Part shown: positions 52,773-61,359 of the stretch, in pieces
Position numbering within the stretch: position 1 is the first letter of the stretch
Layout: each line of letters opens with the position of its first letter
DNA from: Nocardia aurantia
GTDB taxonomy: Bacteria; Actinomycetota; Actinomycetes; Mycobacteriales; Mycobacteriaceae
DNA length: 64,000 bases
NCBI RefSeq assembly: GCF_009604425.1
Contig: NZ_WEGI01000009.1
Span: 310,001 to 374,000, forward strand
Direction: 5' to 3'
Notes under the pieces: model-generated
Seen by the model: the letters and a program-made list of their open reading frames with translations, nothing else
What the model was told of the DNA's origin: nothing
Database searches by the model: none
Program-made: the position numbers and the translations under genes

Positions 52773-53203
52773 CCGGCGGAAGTCGCAGGCGCCCTGCGCT
52801 GTTCGGCCTCGCCCGCACCCCGATCCGCGAGGATGCCGGCCCGGTCGGTAGCCGTGGTATCGCTGACCGGCGCGTACCGCCCCGCCCGTGCGGCACCGCG
52901 GTCGTCGGCCGGGGAACGCTTCGCCCGACTTCTTCCCAAGTACGCCAACGTAATTGCCCGAAATGGCGGGTATCACGGGATCGTGCAACGAGACTCGCCC
53001 AAAATTTGCCATGGACGGATACCCGCGCACTAGAGTGACGGATGCCGCTGCACCCGAGGGTTTGCGGGTGGGCAGTCCCCTCGGGGCAGCGGCATTGTCC
53101 GGGGCGGGAGGCCCGTGTTCCAGATCGGCGCTTCCTCGCTCGTGTTCGGTGCGGGGCCGTACGCGGGTCGTGCGGTGCCGGAATGGGATGAGGGAGAACG
53201 GGA
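52773..53203. other. Intergenic region with structured element
   Basis: 431 bp without a supported gene. A TAGAGT -10-like element near 53032 precedes a long hairpin (53042-53095), giving a structured leader for the small gene at 53204. Confidence 0.5.
53042..53095 (+). promoter_or_regulatory. Long stem-loop in the leader of a small gene
   Basis: ATGCCGCTGC...CCCGAGGG pairs with CCCTCGGG...GCAGCGGCAT, an 18-bp stem with one bulged A at 53052. It lies 110 bp before the gene at 53204. It could be a terminator after the MFS gene or a regulatory leader; I do not recognise a riboswitch consensus. Confidence 0.5.
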
Positions 53204-53419
53204 ATGGGGTCGCGCAGAGCGATATTCCGTTTCGCGGAGGAGGTTACGGTTCGCTACGGATCGCTGGAGGCCTTCTACCTCCGGCTGCACGCCGCGGTGG
53301 ACACCGAACCGACCGTGATACTGCCGGTGGTCGACGATCCGCTGGCCCGGCCGATGGCCTATTCGGCGCTCGAGCGGCCCGGCCCGGCGCCGGTGTCGTT
53401 CGCCGGGAGGTGGCGATGA
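53204..53419 (+). CDS. Small hypothetical protein
   Basis: A 71-residue protein, MGSRRAIFRFAEEVTVRYGS to ERPGPAPVSFAGRWR, without membrane segments or known domain. GGGAGAACGGG precedes the ATG. Its stop lies 1 bp before the convergent stop of the broken luxI-like gene, a tight packing that argues for a real gene. Confidence 0.6.
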   Translation: MGSRRAIFRFAEEVTVRYGSLEAFYLRLHAAVDTEPTVILPVVDDPLARPMAYSALERPGPAPVSFAGRWR

Positions 53420-53420
53420 T

Positions 53421-54028
53421 TCACCGGCAGCGCGGCGCCGTAATCGTATAAGCCGTGCAGAGTTCGGACTCCATCGTGATCGGGGGCGCCAGGCGGACGA
53501 CGGAAATCCGGTCGCCGCGGCCTTGCGCTCAACCCCGAGATGCGAGAAGGCCAGCGATGTGCAGACCCCTTGTGCCGCCGCGTAATTCAGCGCGCCGGTG
53601 AGCAGCATGGTCGCGATCGGCCCCAGTCGGGTACCGGCGAACGGCTGCCCCGGCGAGACGCAGAACCGGGAGACCTCCCACATGTCGACCGCACGGGGTG
53701 CCGCACGACTCCCGAGCGCTCGCGTGAACACGTCGCGGAGCATGTACGGTCCGAGGGTCGGTAGCAGCCGGCGGGCTCCCGTCGCCTCGCCGTCGGTGTC
53801 GACGGTGACCACGTAATATGATGCGGGAGTGTCGATTTCGTCTCGCTCCCGGCCGTCGGTCGAGTCGACCCGCCAGCCCGGCCGGTGCGCGAACACCTCG
53901 TGTCGCAGCCGGAACACGGCATCGAGTAGATCGGCGGTCATGCCCGGCGCTCCGGGTGGTCCCGCCACGATCGGGATATCGGCTGCATCGCGGTCCGGCC
54001 GCAATGTTTCGTGATGGGGCCGCGTCAT
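53421..54028 (-). pseudogene. LuxI-family autoinducer synthase with a frameshift
   Basis: From ATG 54028 (AGGAAG upstream) the protein carries the LuxI signature: LRHEVF (Arg42, Phe46), Trp52, ERDEID (Glu61-Asp66), RRLLPT (86-91), YMLRDVF and WEVSRF (Glu118, Arg121), then GVCTSLAFSHLGVERK at ~169. Near 53515 the pattern switches by one base to DRISVVRLAPPITMESEL and CTAYTITAPRCR, ending at 53421. One added base gives a 202-residue protein of normal LuxI length; as written, the frame runs on into unrelated sequence. Intact family members make acyl-homoserine lactones or analogues. No LuxR receptor is adjacent. Confidence 0.7.
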
Positions 54029-54304
54029 CGGCAACTTCCTGTTCGAACCGGATCCCGGTATCCGATTGCGCCGATGGAAATCTCACGGCGGTCCGAGCAG
54101 CCGGGTCCGGGTCCACCCGGACCGGGATATTCCGGGGACTGCCCTCGCTCGGCCGGCTCGGCATCGATGGGGTGCGCACCGCGGACGCGGACACGACCGA
54201 TTGTCGCAAATCGACGCGAACCCAGTGGATCCCGCAGCGGCTCGATCGGCCACAGTGGCGGTGCTTTCGGTCCGCACGTCGCTGTGGCCGATCGAGTTTC
54301 ACGC

Positions 54305-54697
54305 TCATGCGGCGTCGAGCGCCGCGGTGATCTTGCGGGACATCGCCGCCACCGCGGGGCCTTGGGCCCGCTCGGCGCCGGCTTCCAGGGCGGTCGCGAT
54401 CGTGGCCCGGAAGTTCTCGGCCTCGGCCGAATCCTGTTCGCGCAGTGTCCGCATCGCGGCGGTGAGGGCGGGCAGGACCCGGTCGGCGAGCTCGGCGACG
54501 GATTTGCCGCCCAGATCGCCGACCGGCGACTTCTCGGCGAGCACATGGCCGACGAGGCCGGTCGCGGAGGTCAGCGCGACGCTGCCGGTGGTCGCCACCT
54601 TGTGCGGCGCGCCACTCGCGGCGGCCAGCAGCGAGACCGCACCGTAGGCGGCGGTACGCAGGGTGAGCTTGTCCTGGGTGGTGAGGGTGACGGACAT
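54305..54697 (-). CDS. Hypothetical protein
   Basis: A 130-residue Ala-rich helical protein (MSVTLTTQDKLTLRTAAYGA ... MSRKITAALDAA) with one weakly hydrophobic segment around residues 15-30. No family recognised. AAGGAG lies 10 nt before the ATG. It follows an alpha/beta hydrolase gene on the same strand and precedes the luxI-like gene, so the three may form one transcript. Confidence 0.65.
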   Translation of the reverse strand: MSVTLTTQDKLTLRTAAYGAVSLLAAASGAPHKVATTGSVALTSATGLVGHVLAEKSPVGDLGGKSVAELADRVLPALTAAMRTLREQDSAEAENFRATIATALEAGAERAQGPAVAAMSRKITAALDAA

Positions 54698-54749
54698 GAT
54701 GGTGTTACTCCTTGTGGATCGAACGGGTTGAAGTGCGGGGGTGTGACGG

Positions 54750-55562
54750 TCAGCGGGCGGAGAGCTCGGTGACCTCGCGCACGGCGGCGGCGACGGCCGG
54801 GAAGTCCTTGCGCAGGATGGTGCTGTGATTGCCGGCGACCTTGGCGCTGACCCGGATGTTCGCGTTGCGCTCGCACACGGCGTCGAGCCCGGTGCGGATC
54901 TGCTCCTGCTCGTCGCCGCGGCTGCCGAACGAGGTCCCCGACGCCACCACATAGCGGGTCGGGACGGTGATCGCGTCGAGCACCGGGCCGAGTTCGCCGG
55001 TCCGGGACAGTTTGCCGAGTTCGATGTTGCTCTCGGCCTGTTGCGCGGCGCTCATCCGGGGGGTGAGCCCGGTCGGCCGCAGCAGCGGCATGACCCAGTT
55101 CAGGCGCTTGAACAGGGTGCGGATCCGCTTCTCCATCGCGTCGTCGAGCCAGTCGTACGGGAAGGCGCCGTCGACCAGCACCGCGCCCAGGGCGCGGCCC
55201 GGATTGCGTTCGGCCCAATGGGCGGCGACGACCGCGCCGTAGGACCAGCCGACCACCAGCGCCCGGTCGACGCCACGAGCGGCGAGGACGGCGTCGACGT
55301 CCCGGACGGCGACCTCGAAGGAGTAGTCCGCCGACCGCAGCGACTTCCCGCGGGCCCGCTCGTCGAAGGTGATGTGCCGGAAGCCGGTGCCGAGTTCGGC
55401 GATGACCCGTCGCCAGTAACCCTGGGTGGCGAACTGGCCGTTGAGGTAGACCACCGGGATTCCGGCGCCGCCGGTGTCGGTGACCGCGAGGGCGGTGTCG
55501 TCGACCGGCAGCATCCCGGTCCAGCGGGCGGGGCTCGCGGTGGTGGTGTTGTTGTTCGTCAT
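54750..55562 (-). CDS. Alpha/beta hydrolase
   Basis: A 270-residue hydrolase: VVYLNGQFATQGYWRRV (~37-53), ITFDERARGKS, nucleophile Ser in VVGWSYGAVVAAHWAERNP (~102-120), and late His in VAGNHSTIL. Its place upstream of a LuxI-like gene makes a role in making or breaking acyl signals conceivable, but nothing in the sequence shows that. Confidence 0.85.
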   Translation of the reverse strand: MTNNNTTTASPARWTGMLPVDDTALAVTDTGGAGIPVVYLNGQFATQGYWRRVIAELGTGFRHITFDERARGKSLRSADYSFEVAVRDVDAVLAARGVDRALVVGWSYGAVVAAHWAERNPGRALGAVLVDGAFPYDWLDDAMEKRIRTLFKRLNWVMPLLRPTGLTPRMSAAQQAESNIELGKLSRTGELGPVLDAITVPTRYVVASGTSFGSRGDEQEQIRTGLDAVCERNANIRVSAKVAGNHSTILRKDFPAVAAAVREVTELSAR

Positions 55563-55716
55563 GGGAATGACTGTCGCGGCACGAGCTGACACCGACCTGT
55601 CACGGCGTTGACACGGCACCCGCCGCCGCTGTCGGGGGCATGACAGGACGGCTGTGGCACGGCCGGCGCCGGGCCGCGACCGATTTCGGCTCCCGCGGCA
55701 CAATTCGTACCCGACC

Positions 55717-56265
55717 TCATGTGTCCGCATCGAGGATCGAATCACTGTGCAGCCCATGGTGTTCGAGTTTCCGGAGCAGTCGATGCAGTGACCGGCCGGG
55801 ACTCTCGCCGGCTGTGTCGACGATGACATGGTCGCGATTCCACGGTCGGTAGTCGCGGTCGAGCACCTGCTGCCAATCCGGCAGTGGCAGGCCCGGGATG
55901 TCGACCGAACGGGAGATAACGCGGTGCCGATGCTCGGCCGGATCCGAGCAGATCACCTCGATCTCCACCGCTGGGACGCCGGCGTTCCGGGCGGCGTCCA
56001 GCCAGCTGTCGCGGGTGATCGGCAACGGGTTCACCGATTCGGCGATGACGGTCAGGCCCTGTCGCAGATGTTCCTCGGCCAGGGCGTATCCGACGACATA
56101 GCCGGCATGTCCCAGCGGATGATCCGCCAACCCGGATCGCACGATCGCGTGCTCGATGGTGTCCACACGCAGGTGCACGCCACCGATCCGGGCCGCCAGC
56201 AGGCGCGCCAGAGTGGTCTTACCCGTGCCCGGAAGTCCGCCGATGACGATGAGCATGCCGTTCAC
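55717..56265 (-). CDS. AAA_33-type P-loop kinase
   Basis: A 182-residue small-molecule kinase: Walker A GGLPGTGKTTLA (~9-20), VDTIEHAIVRSGL, a CPT-like AESVNPLPITRDSWLDAA and the lid region RHRVISRSVDIPGLPLPDW. It resembles chloramphenicol phosphotransferase-like and tRNA-kinase-like AAA_33 proteins. Start GTG 56265; ATG three codons later is also possible. Confidence 0.82.
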   Translation of the reverse strand: MNGMLIVIGGLPGTGKTTLARLLAARIGGVHLRVDTIEHAIVRSGLADHPLGHAGYVVGYALAEEHLRQGLTVIAESVNPLPITRDSWLDAARNAGVPAVEIEVICSDPAEHRHRVISRSVDIPGLPLPDWQQVLDRDYRPWNRDHVIVDTAGESPGRSLHRLLRKLEHHGLHSDSILDADT

Positions 56266-56300
56266 TCTGCCTGTGAGAGCCGTGTCGTTCGAGTCGGCGG

Positions 56301-58394
56301 CTAATAGAGCTCGGCCGGTGGAGGGAAGATCGAAGTCGGGGCCGAGCGGAAGTAATCCAGCCGGGCGCGGTCCTTGTGGACGTCGGCGGAATCCGCGCCG
56401 TGGACTCGTTCGCGGATCGGGCGCAGTTCCTCCAGTGCCGCGACGGCGGCGGCCGGGTTGCCGGCGAGTCCGGTCCAGAAGGCGAGGCCGACACGGTCCA
56501 GGAGGGTTTCGGGGTGTTCGGGGCCGGACAGGGCGGTGCGGTCGGGGACCAGTGCGGTCAGCAGGTCTCGGGCGCGGGCCGGGTCGCCGGCGATGCCCAC
56601 GAAGTGAATATGGTTGCGGCGGACCACGAGAGCGCCGTGCGAGATCGGGCCGAAGACTCGGATCGCGGTCGGCTCCAGCGCTTCGTAGTGGTCACGGGCG
56701 AGGGACGGGTCCCCGGCGTCGCCGATCTGGAACGCCAGATTGCTACGCGCCCACAGGGTTTCGGGATGTTCGGGGCCGGAGACCTGTTCGCGGATCTCGA
56801 CCAACCGCGCGCTCAGCTCGCAGGCCGCAGCGGCCGCACCGGCCTTGCCGGTCCAGAAGGCGAGGCGGTCCCAGGTGACGAGGGTGTCGGAGTGGTCCCG
56901 GCCCTGCACCCGAATACGTTCGGCGAGTACCGCTTCCATGCGGCGTGCGGCCTCCTCGGGTGCGCCGGAACGTCCGACGGCGAAGGCCAGATCGTCGAGG
57001 GCCTGTAAGGTGCCGGGGTGGTCGGCGCCGAGCGCGGTGCGCCGCGCGGCGGCCACCTCCTCCAGCAGGATCAGCGCGGTGGCGTAGTCGCCGGCGGCTT
57101 CCAGGTAGGTGGTGAATTGCCGCAATTGCTCGGATTCCTGGCCCAGCAACAGCCGGGCGTGCGGCAGCAGGGCCGCATAGACCGGCCAGGATGCTCGCTG
57201 ATCGGGCGTGCCCGGTAGTGATCCGGTCAGCGCCGCCGCCGCGATCCGGTGCCATGCCGCCCGGGTCGGGGCGTCGAGTTGGTCCAGTACGACGGACCGG
57301 ACCAGGCGGTGCACGGTGAGGGTGCCGGGAGCCGGTGTACCGATCAGCGAATACTCCCGCAGCGCGGCCGTCGCGTCACCGAGTGCGAGGTCGTCCTGTA
57401 GCGGCGCCGCCAGTGCGCGGGCCGGTTCGTCCAGTTCCGCTGCGGGCAGGCCGGTTTCGAGCAACAGCCGGATGGGCACGGGTGCGGGCGCGTAGCACGC
57501 CAGCAGCCGGAGCAGGGCGACCGCCTCGGGCTGTTCCGCCGCGAGTCGGTCGAAGGCTATGTTCCATGTGGTCCACACAGTTCGGTCATAACCCCAGGCG
57601 CGGCCGCGACTCGAGATCTGCCGGCGCCGTTCGCGCAGCAGGCGCAGATACCGCGCCAATCCGATCCCGGTGGCACGGACGTAGGCGGCGGCCTGTTCGA
57701 GTGCCAGTGGGAGACTGCCGAACTCCACCGCGATGGCATCGGCGGCCTTCGGGTCGGCATCCCCGGATCGCGTCATCAGGAAGCCCACGGCGGCCGTGTG
57801 CTCGAGCATGCCGACCTCGAGCCCGATCTCCGGGGGCCATTGCCCCGACCGGGAGGTGATCAGCAGATGGCCGTTGCCGACCGCCGGCAGCGCCGAGCGG
57901 ACCGCCGCGGGTCCGGTGACGTTGTCGAGGATCAGCAGCCACGGGCCCGGCCGGGCGGCGAGTGCGCTGTGCACCTGCGCGACCGGGTCGGTGGTGTCCA
58001 GCAGGTCCCGGACGCCGAGAAGGGTGGACAGTTCGGTCATGCCGGCCGATAGGGTGGCCGGCTCCTCCGCCGCGAACTGCCAGATCAGGTCGTATCGGGA
58101 TTGGTGACGCTGGGCGTATTCCATTGCCACGCTGGTCTTCCCGACGCCACCGAGGCCGTACAGCACCACCGGGTGCGGCAGGGTGGCGGCCGTCGCGAAC
58201 CGGTCGCGCAGTTCGGCGAGCAGGGTTTCGCGCCCGGCCAGATCGGGCGGTGGCGGGCCGGACAGCCGGACCGGTTTCGCCGTTGCGATCCGATGCTCGT
58301 AATGCAGTGTGCCGATGGCGATCCCGCCGCGATCGGCATGAATCGTGTTGTCGCCGAGTTGTCGTGGAGCAGAACTGGCGCCGGGTTCGGTCAG
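56301..58394 (-). CDS. STAND NTPase (NB-ARC) with TPR repeats
   Basis: About 697 residues if started at a CTG that overlaps the upstream stop (CTGA). No in-frame ATG/GTG/TTG exists before GTG 58169, which would cut into the fold just before the P-loop. Walker A GLGGVGKT is at 80-87, Walker B LLILDN at 153-158, and a winged-helix/ARC region covers ~170-330. At least five 42-residue TPR_10 units follow (ALGADHPGTLQALDDLAFA, GPEHPETLWARSNLAFQ, GPEHPETLLDRVGLAFW). STAND proteins oligomerise on ligand sensing; in actinobacteria such NB-ARC-TPR genes act in regulation or phage defence. The start is the least certain part. Confidence 0.8.
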   Translation of the reverse strand: MTEPGASSAPRQLGDNTIHADRGGIAIGTLHYEHRIATAKPVRLSGPPPPDLAGRETLLAELRDRFATAATLPHPVVLYGLGGVGKTSVAMEYAQRHQSRYDLIWQFAAEEPATLSAGMTELSTLLGVRDLLDTTDPVAQVHSALAARPGPWLLILDNVTGPAAVRSALPAVGNGHLLITSRSGQWPPEIGLEVGMLEHTAAVGFLMTRSGDADPKAADAIAVEFGSLPLALEQAAAYVRATGIGLARYLRLLRERRRQISSRGRAWGYDRTVWTTWNIAFDRLAAEQPEAVALLRLLACYAPAPVPIRLLLETGLPAAELDEPARALAAPLQDDLALGDATAALREYSLIGTPAPGTLTVHRLVRSVVLDQLDAPTRAAWHRIAAAALTGSLPGTPDQRASWPVYAALLPHARLLLGQESEQLRQFTTYLEAAGDYATALILLEEVAAARRTALGADHPGTLQALDDLAFAVGRSGAPEEAARRMEAVLAERIRVQGRDHSDTLVTWDRLAFWTGKAGAAAAACELSARLVEIREQVSGPEHPETLWARSNLAFQIGDAGDPSLARDHYEALEPTAIRVFGPISHGALVVRRNHIHFVGIAGDPARARDLLTALVPDRTALSGPEHPETLLDRVGLAFWTGLAGNPAAAVAALEELRPIRERVHGADSADVHKDRARLDYFRSAPTSIFPPPAELY

Positions 58395-58837
58395 CTCGGA
58401 GCCGAACCCGGCGCCGGAGGGGTTCCGGTGGACACCGAACCGTGGATCGTCACCGCGGCGACACCGTGATCGGTTGCCCGGACCGAGATGTCGCCGCCGG
58501 CGGCCACACCCTGGCCCTCCGCGTGCACCTCGGCGGCGCGCACACTCGTGACGAGTTTCTCCAGTTCGGCGGCGAAGGCGGCGTCCGCCTCGGCGGCCGC
58601 TTCGATCGCCAGGCGCAGGCGTTGCACGGTCCGCTCGGACTCGGTGCCGGATCCCGTCTCCGACTCCAGCTTTCGCAATGCCGGATCGTCGCCCAGTACC
58701 CGCCCGATCAGGTCGTGCAGGCGATCCATCCCGGTGTCCAGGGCCCGGTCGACTTCTCGGTCCGCCCGGTGGCCGACGCGGCGAAGTTTCCGGACCAGGT
58801 AGGCGACCGCGTACCCGGCCAACAGCTCGATTCCCAC
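58391..58837 (-). CDS. Small partner of the STAND NTPase
   Basis: A 148-residue protein. An N-terminal helix MGIELLAGYAVAYLVRKL is followed by an acidic/basic coiled coil and a C-terminal Gly-rich strand region GVAAGGDISVRATDHGVAAV ending at TIHGSVSTG. The latter resembles the repeat-like tails seen in proteins encoded before NB-ARC-TPR genes. It overlaps the NTPase frame at its stop, implying coupled translation. It could be an effector or adaptor; no catalytic motif is visible. Confidence 0.65.
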   Translation of the reverse strand: MGIELLAGYAVAYLVRKLRRVGHRADREVDRALDTGMDRLHDLIGRVLGDDPALRKLESETGSGTESERTVQRLRLAIEAAAEADAAFAAELEKLVTSVRAAEVHAEGQGVAAGGDISVRATDHGVAAVTIHGSVSTGTPPAPGSAPS

Positions 58838-58902
58838 AGCCGACCCCCAGCTTTCGATGACCCGAGTCGAGCGTACCGGCTGAGGTGTTGCTCCGCTTCC
58901 GG

Positions 58903-59385
58903 TTACGCGAGTTCTTCGGTGGAGTCGTGCCCCGCTTCGGCGGTGCGGCGCAGGAATCCGGCGATCACCTCGAGTTCGGCCGCGTTGTAGTCACGGCAGA
59001 GCTCGTCCATCCGGTGGTTCATGCCGGCGAACATGTCGTAGAGCTCCGAATTGCGTTCGCGGAGCGCGCGGACGGTGACGGCGCGCCGGTCGGGGGAGTG
59101 CGGATCGCGTTCGCGGACAACCCAACCGCCGCGTTCGAGCCGGTCGAGGACGCCGGTGAGGGTCGCGGGGTGCAGGCCCGTGCGGCGGGCGAGTTCCTTC
59201 GGCGACAGCTGCCCCTGCCGGTTGAGCAGATCCAGGCAGGTCCAGTCGGCGTCCTTCAATTCGACCCGGCCGCCGAACCTGCGGTTGAGCAGGGCCAGCT
59301 GGATGTTGAGGTCACGCAGCGCCTCTTTGACAGCGTTGGTCAGCTGCCGGTGCGTGCCTGCGACTCGATCCGTCACGGTACTCAT
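58903..59385 (-). CDS. MarR-family regulator
   Basis: A 160-residue winged-helix regulator: GQLSPKELARRTGLHPATLTGVLDRLERGGWVVRERDPHSPDRR carries the MarR HTH and wing (split at ~58-100). It is last in a Ddn-DoxX-MarR operon. Palindromes just upstream of its own start indicate autoregulation. Confidence 0.9.
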   Translation of the reverse strand: MSTVTDRVAGTHRQLTNAVKEALRDLNIQLALLNRRFGGRVELKDADWTCLDLLNRQGQLSPKELARRTGLHPATLTGVLDRLERGGWVVRERDPHSPDRRAVTVRALRERNSELYDMFAGMNHRMDELCRDYNAAELEVIAGFLRRTAEAGHDSTEELA

Positions 59386-59400
59386 ACCTCACGACGCGGC

Positions 59401-59426
59401 CGAATATTCAATATTCGTATCATACG
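59401..59426. promoter_or_regulatory. Overlapping palindromes before marR gene
   Basis: CGAATATT-C-AATATTCG (59401-59417) is a perfect 17-bp palindrome, overlapped by CGTAT-C-ATACG (59416-59426). They lie 15 bp upstream of the MarR start, a usual MarR operator position. Confidence 0.7.
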
Positions 59427-59455
59427 AGATTGATGCCGTGACGCTCGTGCTGCCG

Positions 59456-59821
59456 TCAGCGCGTCAGGGCGAGGCTCGCGACGGCCAGCGGGAGGAAGAC
59501 GCCGACCGCGCCGAAGAACGTCTGCGAATAGTCGCCGACCCGGACATGGGTGTAGGCGGCGCAGACGAAATACAGGATGAGCCCGATCGCGGCCGCTGCC
59601 CCGATGATCGGCGCGCCGAGCAGGCCGACGGCCAGCCCGGCCGCGCCGGCCAGTTTCAGGGTGCCGATGGGGAAGACCAGCCAGGTTTGCGGGACTCCGG
59701 CGTTCGCCATCGCGGGGGCGAGGACCTTCATGACCGGCCCGAATCGGGTGATCGCGGCGAGGCCGGAGAAGGTGTTCGCGCCGATGGCGACGAGTGTGAC
59801 GATCAGATGCGCGGTTGACAT
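59456..59821 (-). CDS. DoxX-like membrane protein
   Basis: A 121-residue protein with four membrane helices (TFSGLAAITRFGPVMKV start, LKLAGAAGLAVGLLGAPIIG, AAAIGLILYFVCAAYTH, TFFGAVGVFLPLAVASLAL), the DoxX_2 pattern. AGGAG precedes the ATG. DoxX proteins are linked to thiol/redox stress; here it lies between the Ddn-like and MarR genes. Confidence 0.87.
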   Translation of the reverse strand: MSTAHLIVTLVAIGANTFSGLAAITRFGPVMKVLAPAMANAGVPQTWLVFPIGTLKLAGAAGLAVGLLGAPIIGAAAAIGLILYFVCAAYTHVRVGDYSQTFFGAVGVFLPLAVASLALTR

Positions 59822-59841
59822 CGGGACTCCTCGGGTCCTGC

Positions 59842-60285
59842 TCAGGCCGGTTCGACACGGAAGATCGCGATGCGGTCCGCCGCGGCCGCCATCGCATCCG
59901 CGGACGCCGCTTCGGCCTGGCCCGAATTCACGAAGATGTCGGTGACGCGGGCGGGGCTGGTCGCCACCAGGGTGCGCAGCAACGGGCCGCGATCGGCGAC
60001 CGGGATCTCGACCAGGCGGGCGGCCGAGGACTTCCGGCCCCGGGTCAGCGTCACGGTGTCCGCGGCCCGGACGTTCGCCACCCATGCCGCCTTGGGGAAG
60101 GCCTGGAAGATGTACCTCTCGCCGTCCAATTCGTTGACGGCGATCGCGAAGGTACGCGGCTGCCCGCTGCGCCGGCCCGGCACCGTGAGCAGCTGCATCG
60201 GCCCGAACGCGATCCCGGTGCGCTGCAACCCGACGATCACCTTGTTGAAGCTGTTGACCATCCTGCGGAAATTCCGTGTCTCCAT
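59842..60285 (-). CDS. F420-dependent nitroreductase-family protein (Ddn/DUF385)
   Basis: A 147-residue split-barrel protein: LLTVPGRRSGQPRTFAI (~33-49) and WVANVRAADTVTLTRG (~68-83), the Ddn-family F420-binding pattern. Relatives reduce quinones or nitro compounds with reduced F420. It heads the operon with DoxX and MarR genes, fitting a redox-stress role. A palindrome covers its -10 region. Confidence 0.88.
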   Translation of the reverse strand: METRNFRRMVNSFNKVIVGLQRTGIAFGPMQLLTVPGRRSGQPRTFAIAVNELDGERYIFQAFPKAAWVANVRAADTVTLTRGRKSSAARLVEIPVADRGPLLRTLVATSPARVTDIFVNSGQAEAASADAMAAAADRIAIFRVEPA

Positions 60286-60755
60286 GCCGTCGATCGTACT
60301 CCATATAATATGGAAAGCATATGGTATCTGGGGCGCATCAAGGCGGGATGCCGAGAGTCGCGCGGCGACGCCCTATGCGGTCCTGGGATGAGCGGAACCT
60401 GTCGCAGTGATCCGGCCGAGTCCGGGGCCGGGCGCGCACAGGCCGCTCGACCGGTCATTGTGTGGCAGAACGGATTTCACCCGTCGTGGCGTGGTGGCGG
60501 CGAGTCGGCATCATCAGCGTCGGGTGGGCGACGCCCCAGGCCGCGCCGGCGTAGATGAAACCCTCGGCACGGGCGGCGGTCCGGCCGGTGAGGGCGGTCG
60601 GGGTGGCCTTGTCGTCGGGGTCACCCGCTGGATGATCGCGTCCCGCCGACCGAGGCTGATGCACTGGACGGTGTAGCGAGCGATTTCTGACAGGTGATCC
60701 GAGTGAGGTGGGTCACCATGGACCGGCCGCCGGTTCGTGCGGCCCTCCGGTGCGA
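60286..60755. other. Intergenic region before the broken sigma factor
   Basis: 470 bp containing the operator at 60301-60313 and run-on sequence past the sigma-factor remnant (open to 60621). No intact gene is supported. Confidence 0.5.
60301..60313 (-). promoter_or_regulatory. Operator overlapping the ddn-like promoter
   Basis: CCATAT-A-ATATGG, a perfect 13-bp palindrome 15 bp upstream of the start codon. On the minus strand it includes TATTAT, a good -10, so the leader would be very short. A MarR dimer here would block transcription. Confidence 0.6.
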
Positions 60756-61226
60756 CAGTCGTTCGAGCTTCTCGGGGTTCGCCTGGATCCGGAGCACGGC
60801 GATACCGGCGGTCGTCACCTCGGGGCTGTAGACGCCCGCGATCCGTCCGCCGGCCTCGATGAGCAGGGCGGAGCCGTCGTTGACGTCGGTGACATGGAAG
60901 ACGGGCTTGCCGCCGATGACTCGCTCTTTGACGGTGGTCGGCCGGCCCGGGCCGCACAGGTAGCGAGCGATCGCGGCGGCGCCTTCGACCCGCTGCCGGA
61001 CCGGCAGGTGGTCGCTTCGAATGCCTCACGCAGCACGTACACCGCGCGTTCGTTGGGCGACAACCGTTCCAGCGCGGTCGGCCGCGTGCCGGCGCAGATA
61101 GGTGTCCTGCACCGCGTCCTCCGCGTCGCCGGCCGAGCCCAGCAATCGATACGCGATCGCCTTCAGGCAGCCGCGGGAGTTCTCGAAGACATCGGCCGCA
61201 CGGGTGACCGGCGAATCATCGCTCAT
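60756..61226 (-). pseudogene. Decayed ECF sigma factor (SigJ-like)
   Basis: Pieces of one gene remain in order. Sigma region 2 runs from ATG 61226 (MSDDSPVTRAADVFENSR, LKAIAYRLLGSAGDAEDAVQ, DTYLR). A region-4 fragment in another frame reads LSPNERAVYVLREAFE near 61050. The SnoaL-like C-terminal domain continues in a third frame (VEGAAAIARYLCGP, GGRIAGVYSPE, IQANPEKLERL to 60756). Roughly 80 residues are missing at each junction. The protein cannot be functional as a sigma factor. The last frame runs on to a stop at 60621. Confidence 0.8.
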
Positions 61227-61359
61227 GTCGTCGTGCGGAGAATCGCCGTGCGATGGCGAGAAGGGAAATCCGGCCGGGTGGAACCCGTTGCGGCCGTGAG
61301 GGTCCGGCACAACGGGCTCTGCCCCGCCCTTGTCGTGGCGACTGCCGCCCGATTCGAAT

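Noticed and set aside
50832..53030. 732-codon minus-strand frame
   Set aside because: It crosses the LysR gene out of frame and the MFS gene antisense, with no recognisable domain.
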